From Ophioderma brevispina (lineage: Eukaryota; Echinodermata; Ophiuroidea; Amphilepidida; Ophiodermatidae): 64,000 nt of DNA. The translations under genes and the position numbers were made by a program. The stretch spans positions 17,806 through 81,805 of the forward strand of contig JAMKCH010001624.1 in assembly GCA_023653785.1 (NCBI GenBank). Reading direction: 5' to 3'. Below, one piece after another: positions 35,651 to 46,269 of this stretch (the first letter of the stretch is position 1; each line of letters starts with the position of its first letter). The notes under the pieces were generated by a model. It saw nothing but the letters and a program-made list of their open reading frames with translations. It was not told where the DNA came from and ran no database searches.

Positions 35651-37320
35651 AGGCACACTGAAATAATTATAACCTAACACATTTGCACTAATAGCATGAT
35701 GGCGCAATTCAAAAAGGCCAACAGTCAAATCACAAAAGGTCATTATCTGAGGCCTATCCCTTTGCACAATGGAGTTACGTTGTTAACACTTTAAGACACC
35801 AGCATTACACTATGTGTAGACAAATGTGGGTCTCTCCTTCGGCTTTGCGATTTATTCTATGAGACGTGGTGCAAAAATACCCAAGTTATTATTAACATCA
35901 ACTCTTAAAAGGCCTTTTGATCATCTGGTATACACCTTTCAAGGTCTTAAAACCATTTCTAATTAACATTGAAAGTTTTACAATAAAGTTGTAGCATTTG
36001 GGCATTTGACCTACTAACTAACAGGGCCCCATGGGGTCCTTACGGTCACCTTACTCAGGAAGAGGGATATTTGAAACAAATATTTTAAAACAATCTATAT
36101 TTTTAAATTCCAAGTACGCCTTCCTCTTGATAACCATAAGTTAACTTTGAAAATCTTTATTAATTTAATCAAGGTCTCATTATTAGAACTCAAGTTTAAG
36201 TCATTTACCCAATCAATTTCCCCACATTCCATGTGGAAAATTAAAGGGCTGCCAAAAAATTGTTGAGTAGGTCTGGTTTGTTTACACTAATCTATCAAGT
36301 CAAATGGGAACTGGGCACTTGTGTTTGATCTCAGTCCCTGGTAAGCCCTCGCATGCTTGGTAGATATGGCAACCATGATCACTGTTTCATTTTCGGCCGA
36401 AGAACCCCACTAGAACCGGGTTAATAGGTGCACACAAACAATAGGCATTTCAGTAGACAGACGACAAGCGCGGCATCAATGATGTCCAAAATTGACAAAA
36501 AAGATACAAAAGTCACACAAAATGACTCCGTCACTGGAAATTTAAAAATCAAGCCCAACATGAGATTCCCATGTGTCCGACTTCCACTAGGCAGCTTTTC
36601 GTCAAAAAAATGCAAATAAAACGCCGACTAGTAGAGAAAAATAGAACAGCGCTCTACGATAGCAATAACCATCAATTCAATAATGATGGTTAAAAAAAAA
36701 GAAGGAAAAAAGAGTTGTAAAATACTTTCGGGCAGTATTTAAAATTTTTTGAAATTTATTAGCATTTTTTCCAGATGTTGGTTATTTCTTTTCAGCCTTC
36801 ACCCCTGAGGAGTGGCGATTGGACAGGTTTTGTAGACGGATCTTAATGTTCTATTTTCTTATGATGACCGACACCACGGGGAGGAAAGGGGTAGCAATTT
36901 TCCGCACCAATCTGAACGACAGCATGGGTGAGATCGAATTTGACACAATTTTTGACAAATTTTCATGTGCACCAAAGTATGGGAGCCTGTAATCAGAGAA
37001 AAGAAAGGCTCCAAACAAGATGATGAATTGAACATCCAGAGCACAACACGCCGTCGGCAGTAGTAGTGAAAATAGCCGAAATCGTTGGCCATTTTGGCCC
37101 AGGGAACAAAATCAAAAAAATTTGTGGTTGGCTGAAAACGCTCATTTTAAAGGAAATATTTCACTCTGGAAAATTCACCCGAATAAACGCCCCCCTTTAG
37201 AAAATGCACACGCCCCGGGGCATTATAGATGGGGGATATACGGTACAGACAATAATCAATATTTGCAAAGGTACAAACCAAACTAGATACTCGGAAGCTC
37301 AAGGTTGACACTGCCCTTAA

Positions 37321-37658
37321 AGGGGCATTTCGTGATCCACAGCCTCGTCCCCCCGACTTACCTAAAAAATGTTGAGATTTTTATATCATCTGAACCGTTA
37401 GCCTTAGTAATCCACGTGTGCCCAATCTTACATGCAAATTCGGTCGCCTCTGTAAGAAATTCGCAATTTTGTATTTTCTGTCCGTAAACGGACAGAAATT
37501 ACAGTACAGTAGCCTATGGGACCGTGAGAAACCAGCAATTGCTCATAACACAAAACCACAAGATCGGGATCAGCTCAGATTTTGAGAATATGCTTTTCTC
37601 AAGGATATCTAGTGATCAATGAATAAAACAGAAGGTGCTGAAATCACGAAATGCACCT
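37321..37658. mobile_element. TTAA-flanked MITE (piggyBac-like), intact ends
   Basis: AGGGGCATTTCGTGAT opens the element and ATCACGAAATGCACCT closes it, an inverted repeat with one mismatch. TTAA lies on both sides (37317-37320 and 37659-37662), the piggyBac target duplication. The left TTAA is also the right TTAA of family A copy 2. A relative lies at 18747-19085. Confidence 0.85.
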
Positions 37659-37662
37659 TTAA

Positions 37663-38079
37663 GGTAATGGCGATTGTTGCGCCGAATATTTTAAAATTCT
37701 ATCAAATCGTTATGGCCCATAGTATTAACTCTAACAGATACAATTGCCCAGTGTGTAACAGTCAGGCCGACCTATTTCAAGATACCAGGTACTAAAATGT
37801 TTACAAAAATTGTTAACTGGTCTATACTGTTGTATATTAAGGGGGGTTATCCCATTGCTAATGGGAAAAAATGTTTTCACTGCCAAAAGTGAGATATTAT
37901 AATAGCCGCATGCGGTAAAGTCTCAGCTTTGAAATACTTTTTATTTGACTAAAAAGATATGCCCGATCAAAGTGTAGGAGGTGACACAAAACTTGTCAAA
38001 AAACATTTTGTCATATAATTTTACATGTATTATTAGTTTCAACCTGTGATAATTAACATATTTTTCCAAAACTAATTAT
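37663..38079. other. No recognisable gene
   Basis: AT-rich flank between the TTAA MITE and the DIRS gag remnant. It may contain the untranslated 5' part of the DIRS element, but no inverted terminal repeat was identified. Confidence 0.4.
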
Positions 38080-39000
38080 GCAAAACGTCAGATAAACCGA
38101 GTTGTTCTTCAGCCGTGGATGCTGAGAAAAATGAAACTGAGAACCAACAGTCCTATGAAGATAGTGACAAACCGAGTACTATATTTCGTCCAGCCTGAAC
38201 TAAGGAGTGATGTCATAGCTTTCACGCAGCTATTGTGCATGCATATCGCGCATGCCGACTTTGTACGCTCGCGATTGCAGTTGCGGCTTACTGCGATTCG
38301 CACGTTTAAGACTGTGTGATAGCTATGACGTCACTCCTTAGTTCAGGCCGGACGACAGTAACTGCTAGTAACAATGATACTGAAAAAACCCCTTCAGTTT
38401 TTAAGACAGCTCGAGGAAAATTTTCTAAGAATACAGAACAACTTGGAAAGAAGATAGAAAATGAAGACTTAGTGGAACTAGTCAATGGGCTATTTGCCGA
38501 TGGCATACCTTATGATTAGGTGAAAGACACCATGAACAAAATTTCAAGACCTCAGAACTTGAATAAGCTTACCCCTGTGAGGGTGGATGCGCTAATTTGG
38601 AATCTCTTGCGACCTCAGACGAGAACATTTGATGAAAAAAATGGAGATTATTCAAGCTTGTTTGGCCAAAGCTGGATGTTCTCTTGCCCAAGCCTTGGAC
38701 ATTTTTTATGGTCCGGGCAGACTTGGACGAATGGAAGAGATAGCATTACTTGGAACTAATGCACTAGGCCTGTTGGGCCATGCCTATCATTCTCTTTGCC
38801 TCAGATGACGGGAGTTGCATAAACCTGATGAAGATGGCAGATATGCAAACCTGTGCTCCTCCAATATGGATCACAATGAGTATTTGTACGGGGGGGACGT
38901 ACAAGAAACAGTCAAAAAGATTGGTGATGACTACAAAACAGTTCATGGTAGGGGAAGAGATTATCACAGAAGAGGCAATGACAGGGGTTATTGGCGAAAT
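38080..39000 (+). pseudogene. DIRS-type gag (ORF1), broken
   Basis: Structural protein of a DIRS retrotransposon. An acidic N-terminal part (AVDAEKNETENQQSYEDSD) precedes a MITE at 38187-38354 and resumes with TASNNDTEKTP. The core has GKKIENEDLVELVNGLF, then RPQNLNKLTPVR. After a one-base A-tract shift at about 38635-38641 it has EIIQACLAKAG and GRMEEIALLGTNALGLLGHA. The hallmark CLRRRELHKPD-like block lies near 38800 (one Arg codon is a stop, TGA), then LCSSNMDHNEYLYGG and an Arg/Gly-rich tail (about 38945-38998). At least two stops (TAG at 38518-38520 and the TGA) and one frame shift kill it. It may belong with the DIRS pol at 48.9 kb, on the same strand, but that link is inference. Confidence 0.75.
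38187..38354. mobile_element. 168-bp MITE inside DIRS gag, with CRE motif in its ends
   Basis: CGTCCAGCCTGAACTAAGGA at the left end recurs inverted at the right (TCCTTAGTTCAGGCCGGACG). The inverted repeats reach about 40 bp with few mismatches. The right arm contains a perfect TGACGTCA, the left arm TGATGTCA. It interrupts the gag frame between the acidic N-terminal part and the core. The target duplication is not clear. Confidence 0.82.
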
Positions 39001-39181
39001 TTGGATTACAATAGCATCAATAATTTTTGGAATTGGATTGTATGGAACAATCCTGTGCACCATATCCATGGAAATGGGCACAATACGAGATGCATTATGG
39101 GGATCGTGGAAATCGTCTAATACGAGTGATCAATATGACCCTGGAGATCCATGTTGTGTTTTAAATAAATCTCTATATTAA
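39000..39181 (+). CDS. Possible transmembrane-plus-tail coding segment, partial (unknown family)
   Basis: From GAAATTTGG at about 38998 the frame reads EIWIT, then a 20-residue hydrophobic stretch with IIFGIGLY and TILCTISM, then a tail of about 40 residues (EMGTIRDALWGSWKSSNTSD...PCCVLNKSLY) ending at a TAA stop. A segment at 58808-58882 encodes almost the same transmembrane stretch, with most differences synonymous. This suggests an exon for a membrane-spanning helix plus short cytoplasmic tail. The upstream partner is unclear because a DIRS gag remnant abuts it. A decayed relative of the tail region lies at 42330-42472. No named family is recognised. Confidence 0.45.
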
Positions 39182-40221
39182 GGGCAGTGTGAACCTTGAG
39201 TTTCTGAGTATCTATTTTGGTTTGTAACTTTGCAAATATTTGATTATTGTATGTAAAAGTATACATTTCTAGAAAGAAAATTGGACGATGAACCCGATGA
39301 TGGCATCAGATTAATGTAAAACTTTCCGTATTTTGAGAAAAATACTAAAAAAACACGATTTTGCCCCAAAATTGTCAGACAGCATAACAAAAACAATTTG
39401 AATTTTCATGATTTCTTATGTTTTTTTTAGAAGACAAATTTGTCTAGGGACGTTTTTTTCATTTTTTAAAAATAGTGCTTACTTTTCGAAATATAAGGAA
39501 AAATGTCAAAAAAGTGTGATTTTTACTTTTCTTTTCCAAAATTTGAGTATATATTGGAGAATATCTTTAGTTAGAAATCGAAAAATGAAAAATTGATAAA
39601 ACCGTCCCTAGAGAAGACCGATTGCTATTGTAGGAAAGTTAAACCTTACCTTTTACTTCGGTATTTTTGGAGTTATCTTGTCTGAAAATTTGCCAAATTT
39701 TGCGAAAATTGAACATTGAGAAAATCCGTGTTTTAGTAAAAAAGTGATTTTCACGCAATTTCAAGCTGTCTCTTTCTCAAATAACTTTATCTTTGAACTT
39801 CAAAATTGAGTATGTTGTGCAAGTGATGAAAATACATCTTTATGCACTATTGAATCAAACATATTTTGTCTCTAACTCCAGAAATTAGAAATTGAAATTT
39901 CATCTGGTCTAAATTAGCGCTTTGTTTACATTTTCAAATATTATTTTTCGTTTCATTACGCAGCAAAAATTCACCGCGCAACACGATGGTGCACCTTGCG
40001 CCTGACGGCGTGAAATGTGCTTAAATTCCCGCCGTTTAGACCAAGCGGTTTTTGTGACTTTAAATGGTCAAATAGCTCTTTTAAATCGGCAAAAAATACA
40101 GCTCAGGATTGTCTGCAGTGGATAACCTTTGTTGGGAACTATAGAACACAGTTTGATGTTTAAAATGGTGCAAAAATCAGAAATTCGTGTAAAAACAAAA
40201 GCACCAGGGTTGACACTGTCC
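39182..40221 (-). mobile_element. Family A copy 3, complete TTAA element (1040 bp)
   Basis: TTAA at 39178-39181 and 40222-40225 brackets ends GGGCAGTGTGAACC and GGTTGACACTGTCC. The body is the reverse complement of copy 2. The empty site is preserved at 42469-42472, where the flanking repeat carries a single TTAA. Non-autonomous; piggyBac-type by target and end structure. Its dispersed open frames are not conserved between copies. Confidence 0.88.
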
Positions 40222-40792
40222 TTAATATGCTAATCAAGTCGCTCTCTTCTCTGGATGTTGTATGTCTGTGTCTGTCTGCAAGAGAGCCAGGTGTTAACGC
40301 TATACGTTCTTCATCACCTAATAGGCCAAGAATTAGTCAGCTTTTGTTTATCCGCGCGTGAATGAAAGTAATCCCGTTTTATGCATGCACAAATCTTACC
40401 CCAAGCGTGCGCCGCACGTACGCACGCAATGCGTCTGCTGCGTAGTATTGCCTTGCAGTGTGCCAGCGCATTCTATATCAATTTGCAGGTGAAGACTGCC
40501 ACTTTGGTGATGAACAAAGACAGTATCCCCAACCAACAACCACCCACCACCTACCCTAACAACATGTTTCTCATTTGTCTTAACCCCAGATTGTTCTGGA
40601 GAACATACACAAATGCTTCATAATAGCATAATGACTAATGTCTCCACTGGACATGGTTTTTTCATGGAATACAACTCCACGGTCATGGAAATGACGCTAG
40701 AAGTATCTTGATATTGACAAATTTCACATGCGTCACTGGACATATGAAGGACGGACGGGGTAAGAACTTTGCGAATACTTAAGCGTTACTAG

Positions 40793-40808
40793 CGGGGGGG
40801 GGGGGGGG
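40793..40808 (+). repeat. Poly-G tract
   Basis: A run of about 15 G ends the first 200-bp sub-unit, directly after GCGAATACTTAAGCGTTACTAGC. Confidence 0.85.
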
Positions 40809-40810
40809 AT

Positions 40811-41060
40811 AACCTAATTAAGTACTCGTAAAATACTATGGTCCCAAAATATGGAACACATTAGTAACAGTATCATTAACAACTCTAAAACCATTAAATG
40901 CTTTTAAATGTCATCTAAAACCAGAGTAAGTTAAAAATATTTAAATTAGAACCTATTTGATAACCAGTCTAAAACATGTCATAAGTTTTTTCCCCGCAAT
41001 TTTATAGTTACACTCAACTAATTGCAAACCCTTTTCTACTTCTCTTTTATCCTTTCTTTT
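40811..41060 (+). pseudogene. LINE ORF2 C-terminal fragment, short copy
   Basis: Decayed frames read (V)PKIWNT and NNSKTIKCFK, the C-terminal WN...FK pattern of LINE ORF2 proteins of the L2/CR1/Jockey kind. It follows the G tract directly and is homologous to 41575-41830. Confidence 0.5.
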
Positions 41061-41547
41061 ACAAGAATTATTCAGCTTGTTTAAGCGCGTGATGAAAGTA
41101 ATCCCGTTTTATGCATGCAAATCTTACAAGCGTGCGCCGCACGTACATCACGCAATGCGTATGCTGCGGGAGTATGGGACTTCCAAGGTTATGCCTGCGC
41201 TATTCTATATCAATTTGCAGTTGGAGAACTTGCCAATTGGTGTAGAACAAAGTACAGATCCAACCAACCAACCAACCCACCACCTACCCTAACAAATTTT
41301 TCTCATTTGTCCTTAACCCTAGATTGTTTCGGAGAACATCCACAATGCCTCTAATAGCATTATGCTATAATGGTCTCACGGACATGTTTTTTTTCATGGA
41401 ATACAACTACACAGGTCATGGAAATGACGCGAGAGGTTATTCTTGTTATGAACACATTATCACATGCTTCACTGGACAATATGAAGGACGCGAGGTAGGC
41501 GGTAGTGGTAGAACTTTTTGCGAAACTCTTGAAGGAGTACTAGCGGC

Positions 41548-41571
41548 GGGGGGGGGGGGGGGGGGGGGGGG
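41548..41571 (+). repeat. Poly-G tract
   Basis: A run of more than 20 G ends the second sub-unit after GAGTACTAGCGGC. Confidence 0.9.
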
Positions 41572-41574
41572 ATA

Positions 41575-42175
41575 ACCTCATTAAGTACTCAGTAAAAACT
41601 TTGGTCCCAAAAATATGGAAACACCACTTAGTAACCAGATCATAAAACTCTAAAACCATTAAAAAATGATTTTAAATTTCATCTAAAACCAGAGTTAATA
41701 ATAAATATTAAATTAGAACCTATTTTGATAACCAGTCATAAAACAGTCATACGTTTTTTCCCCTAATTCTATAGTGACCACTCAATATTGCCAATCACTT
41801 TTCTCTTCTCTTTTATCCTTTCTTTACTGGTTCGACACCCAGTACACAATGTTCTTTGGACCCTGCTCTTGTTTAAAGCAATATAATTGTCAATGTCATC
41901 GTCCTGTTCTGTCTTGTCTGTCTTGTCCACAGGTATTTAAATTAGTTAATTTAATCATTTGTAGATTTTTATGTTTGGGTCATGCTCAAAAGTCAATCAG
42001 ACTTAATATGGCCTCTCCTGCATTTGATATCATGCCCCATTTTCAACATTCTGTATATATTTTTCCTCTTAAATATGTCAATATTTATCCAATAATAAGG
42101 TAAATCATTGTATCATTTTGCATGTATGGACTGAATGAATAATGCTAATAGAACTAATTTGAATTGAATTGTATT
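41575..42175 (+). pseudogene. LINE 3' end: ORF2 C-terminus and 3' UTR
   Basis: The first 130 bp carry the decayed LINE C-terminal pattern (PKIW, then KTIK and K-rich LKT-like residues). A long untranslated stretch follows, ending near 42163-42175 in AATTTGAATTGAATTG, a short-repeat tail typical of L2/CR1-type LINEs. No 5' part is present, as expected for 5'-truncated insertions. It lies inside the higher-order array. Confidence 0.55.
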
Positions 42176-43033
42176 CAAGGTGGCTATCTGCTCGAGTACA
42201 ACAAGTGCGGTCACCGCACCGTGGGGATTAGTTGAACATACTGGACGAATACTGCTCAACCTTGCACGTCACAGATTAGGTTAAGTTTCTAGTATTACGC
42301 TCTGAACCGTATCTTTTTAGCTGACTTGAGGATGGTACAAAATTCCTGGATTGGAAATAGGCACACAATTACGAGATTTGCATTACGGGGATCAGTGGAA
42401 AGTCTTCTAATACAAGTGATCAATTTCACCCTAGAGATCATGTTGTGACGTTTTAAATAATCTATATATTAATAGGCTCAAAGTGTCTCTCTCTCTTTTT
42501 CTATGTATGTGTGTATGCCAGGTAAGTATTACTTCTCATCCCTAATAGGCACGGATTATCCGCTGTTTGTTATGCCGCGTGTGAAAGTAATCTGTTTTAT
42601 GCATGCGAAGGTTCTTACCACAATGCGTGCCGGCCGCGCAAGTACTTCATGCAATGCGTCTGCTGCAGTAGTATATTGCTTGCAGTTGTGCCCGCCGCTA
42701 TTTTTAATCAATTAAGGTGTGAAGAAACTTGCCAATTTGGTGATGAACAAACTAGTAGAGTATCCACCCAAACACCCAAACCTAACCCGAAACAAATTTT
42801 CTTCCTTTGTGTTAAAAACCCCAGATTGTTCGGGAAACATCCACAAATGCTGTAATAGCATATCACTGACAACGTCTCCACTGGACATGTTTTTTTCAAC
42901 AAATACAACTAGGCAGGCATGGAAATGGACCACTAGAGGTATCCTTGATAGTCAACATCATTATCACATGCTTCACATGACACTATTAAAGGAAGTTGGG
43001 TAAGAAACTTTTGCGAATACGTGGTGGAGTACC

Positions 43034-43054
43034 AGCGGGGGGGGGGGGGGGGGG
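43034..43054 (+). repeat. Poly-G tract
   Basis: A run of about 21 G closes a sub-unit after GGAGTACCAGC. The next sub-unit starts directly afterwards and ends at a shorter run (43254-43261). Confidence 0.9.
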
Positions 43055-43589
43055 AATAAATGCTGTAATAGCATTAATGCTAATAATGTCTCCAATGGAA
43101 CATGGGTTTTCACCAATAAAAATAGGCAGGCCAAGGGGAATGACACTAGAGGTATCCTTATAGGGAAACATCATTATCACATGCTGCAATGGACACCAAA
43201 GAAGGAATATGTGAGGTAAGAACTTTTTGCGAATACTTGATGGAGTACCAGCCGGGGGGGGACTTGTATTCCCAGGTGCATATCATGCTCATGTACAACC
43301 CATGGGGATTCGTTGTGCACCTCTTTTTTGTGCGTTTGTTTATAGTGGGTAATGCAGACTGTTACCTAAAATTAACCATGTACCGGGAATTGATATGATT
43401 GAGCATCTTACCTATTTGCTACGCTAAAGGAAATGGCATTGACATATTTTCAACACGAGGCGGTTCTCGAACACAAGTGTTCGCCTTGTGCTTTCGCGCA
43501 TAGCTGTAAGACCAGAGCAGCAGACCTAGTGCAACTTGTATGATAGAGGGTGTCCCAAAAAGTTGTGCAAGCAGATGCAGTGAAGATGC

Positions 43590-43790
43590 AGATATCCCCT
43601 CCCCAACACCCCGCAACACCCAACACCCGCCTCAACACCCCACCCCCTACCCCAACACCCGCAGCCCCCTACCCCCTCCCCACATCCATCGAACAAACCT
43701 TGACCACCCTCCCGGCCACCCCCCCACCCCCTCCTCGCCCAACACCCTATCCCCTCCTCTTATCATATTTTATGCCCCAAAAGTGCCACT
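43590..43790. repeat. C-rich minisatellite (CCCCAACACC type)
   Basis: Irregular units of about 10-20 bp based on CCCCAACACCC and CCCCTACCCC. It resembles the family C tail but without the rest of family C. Confidence 0.8.
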
Positions 43791-44849
43791 TTGACCCCTT
43801 ATGATTCACCCAAAGATGGCATGGCATATAGCACAGCGTGAGGGGAATTTCATCTCGGTCATATAGCCAGGCGGTTGAGGGAAATTCAGCTCGAATTAAA
43901 TTCCTCGTTCGAGAATTTTGGTAGCCGCTGTTGGATTCATTTTTTAATTAACTTCAGATATCCAAACGGCCAAAGTCGGCTTTGGGGAATTTCTTTTACG
44001 AGCAACTGAAGATTTGTTACTTTTTATACTTATCTGAAACTGAATTCTAAAAACCAGCTGAGTTAAACGGTGACGCCTTATATATCGATGGCTTAATAAC
44101 GCTAATCTCGGGCGTCCAATGGTGTTGCGTTTGCTGCGTTTTATGGGCATTGGCGCAGGTTAATTTCTTCTGACTGATATTCATACACTGTGACTTCGTA
44201 TCACAGTGAAAGATGGGCATAAATTCATATTCGAGCACAATTAATAAAACATCCAAGGGGGAAATTGTATGTGTGATCTGATATCTGATTTTTACTAAAC
44301 CGTAAGCTTATATAGAGAACAAACCAAAACATTGATAAGTAATATACATAAACTACGTAGCACGTTTTGTTGTTTAGGGGGAGGTGGTAAATGTTTCACG
44401 GTAAAAAGAACCGGACAGTGCAAACGCATGTTGTTTAAAGGTTATACAGTTTGTTTTGACCGTGAACTGAACAATCCTGTTAAACAACTGGTAAACTTTT
44501 AAACAACTGTTCGTCTGTGTAATTTTACGGACCCCGTGATGGGTAATTATCCGGAACTGCGATAGAGAAAACTATGAAAAACTGATTTCATGGGCAAAGC
44601 CTCGTGAATTCCATATTTATGGACATTCAATTGAACGGGCAGTTAACCCAAAATTTGCCCGGAATGCCCCGTATTTGGAACAAATGACATTTCCGGCAGC
44701 AAATGTCATGGCATAATCTGAGATTTTACGTCACTTTGCCCATATAATCAGTTTTACGTAGTCCGTTCTTCTCGCAATTACGGACTAGTTACCTTACGGG
44801 GTCCTGAGAAAATTACGAATTTTTTTTACATGTTGATTACATTATTATA
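43791..44849. other. No recognisable gene
   Basis: Short frames without family resemblance. No inverted repeat with clear ends was seen. Confidence 0.5.
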
Positions 44850-45298
44850 GAATTCCGCGGTTCTTCGGCTTTAGCGCTCGCTGATATTAAAGAATAGAAG
44901 CTGTGGGCCGCCCACTGACCTTTGACCCGGCAAGTGACCTTTGATTCATCAGATTGAGGGATCGCATGGTTCACCTATGACAAAAGTTTGGTTGCCAATT
45001 GAACTTCGGTTTCAATTTTAGATCAATTTACATTTTTAGCCCATTTTTTCAACTTGACCTCACATGACCTTTCAACAGGACCTTTGACCTCATCAATATA
45101 TGAGGGATCCCATTGTGCACCTATGACAGAAGTTTGGTTCCAATTGAAGTTAAACTTTTCAATTGAGGTCAATTAAAAAACAACTTAACAATTTTTGGCA
45201 CACACATTCACACAAACACACACACAAACACACACACATACATACACACGCACAACGGATTGCTAAGTGTCCTGCCAGCTATAGCTGGCGGCCCACAA
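44850..45298 (+). repeat. Family B copy, complete
   Basis: It starts TAGAATTCCGCGG and runs through GGCTTTAGCGCTCGCTGATA, two TGACC-rich blocks and a CA-rich microsatellite (45200-45250) to the GCCAGCTATAGCTGGC palindrome and GGCCCACAAA. It aligns over its full length with the 16.7 kb copy. Confidence 0.85.
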
Positions 45299-46269
45299 AA
45301 AGCGAAGAAATCATCAGTCAGTCAGGGAGGTGAAAATTACTAATAGAAGAGTTTAGTGAAGAGCATCTGATCTTTTGCAGGATTATCAGAAATACGATCC
45401 ACAAAATCCCCTGTTAGTTCGAAATGTAAAAAAAAAAAAGTGGTTGCTTATCATGAAACTGGACGGGAAAAGTCAAACACTTTCATGTATTATTAGATGT
45501 TTGTTTATACTCTTTTGTTCCTTAATTGTTTACAAAATGGCATAAAAATAATTTTAATTATTTTATGAAATGACACTAAAATGTCGCTGTTTCACTGAAA
45601 ATTAATATTACCATACGTGCACTCAGCCGCATGAGAAAAAATGGTGAGGCCTTTTTTAATTTAAGTTTAGAAGGAATAGACCCCGGCGGGGTCTCTAAAA
45701 TCACATGAAAGTGACTGTGGTTGAGTAGTAACACATACACACTTAGGCAGGCTATCATCCATCAAAATTTCAGGATTGAAAACATTAATTCAATAAAAGT
45801 GAAAGATACAAAATAAGTTTGACCTTATCTCAAAACATGAGAGGGCTACGAAAATCTAATACTTTTTATGTGGCCTTATCAATGACAAAAATAAAATAAG
45901 TTAGAGGGGTGGGGCCATCAGCCTTAAGTATAGGACTTCATCGATCCTTTGGTTTGTTCCCTATAGTGTTGTATACAGTGCCAGTGGGGAAATGTAAACT
46001 CAACCTTGTTCCTATAGAAGAACAAAACCTTGCGCAACCCTGGCAATTTCTATTAATTAAACAGATTTAGTGATTGACAAATCTAAAAAAAAAGAGCTTC
46101 GAATGATCAATATAATACTCCTGATAATACTCATGGTCAAAACTTCCTCCCTCATCACCCCTTCCCCATCTTCTCCCTCCCATAAGTAAATATCCAATGT
46201 TGGTAAACATGTTAGGGCATGATATCTATAGGGGCAAATTTTTGTATACCTTTTGGAATGATAACGATT
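45299..46269. other. No recognisable gene
   Basis: AT-rich DNA without conserved frames or clear repeat ends. Confidence 0.5.

Larger units (their letters stand above)
32497..37243. mobile_element. 4.75-kb TA-flanked element inside family A copy 2
   Basis: The left end CCTTATATCC then ATAAATGCCCC is mirrored by the right end, whose complement reads CCGTATATCCCCCATCTATA then ATGCCCC. TA flanks both sides (32495-32496 and 37244-37245). The 366-bp element at 46834-47199 has the same architecture. The interior has a 130-bp satellite and a 220-bp duplication. Short frames at 36428-36619 (plus) and 36859-37092 (minus) could be transposase relics but match nothing I can name. Confidence 0.62.
29478..37316 (+). 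mobile_element. Family A copy 2, TTAA-flanked and split by two insertions
   Basis: TTAA at 29474-29477 precedes GGATAGTGTCAACC, and GGTTGACACTGCCC precedes TTAA at 37317-37320. Only 29478-30288, 32297-32496 and 37246-37316 belong to the element. Together these pieces make about 1.08 kb, matching the 1040 bp of the undisturbed copy at 39182-40221. The TTAA target and inverted GG(G/A)CAGTGTCAACC ends point to a piggyBac-type mobiliser. No transposase is visible. Confidence 0.8.
40226..43261 (+). repeat. Higher-order tandem array with poly-G tracts
   Basis: A roughly 560-bp block recurs near 40250-40808, 41070-41571 and 42485-43054. Each has GTGAATGAAAGTAATCCCGT-like and TTTATGCATGC words, an ATTCTATATCAATTTGCAG segment in two of the three, a CCACCTACCCTAACAA-type stretch, then a 200-bp sub-unit ending in a G run. 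The sub-unit repeats alone at 43061-43261. LINE 3' sequences fill 40811-41060 and 41575-42175. A copy of the 39.07-39.18 kb flank lies at 42355-42472. In two blocks the sequence after the CAG reads like CxFGDEQ, with no recognised family. Confidence 0.75.

Noticed and set aside
36859..37092. Minus-strand 77-codon frame as a zinc-finger transposase piece
   Set aside because: The Cys and His spacing fits no finger type I can name. It is kept only as a possible relic inside the TA element.
38780..39181. A single 133-codon gene covering 38780-39181
   Set aside because: The first part is the DIRS gag read out of frame. Only the part after about 38998 is shared with the 58.8 kb copy.
42719..43003. 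94-codon frame over the poly-G unit as a gene
   Set aside because: Equivalent units have different frames because of small indels, and none keeps one frame across copies.
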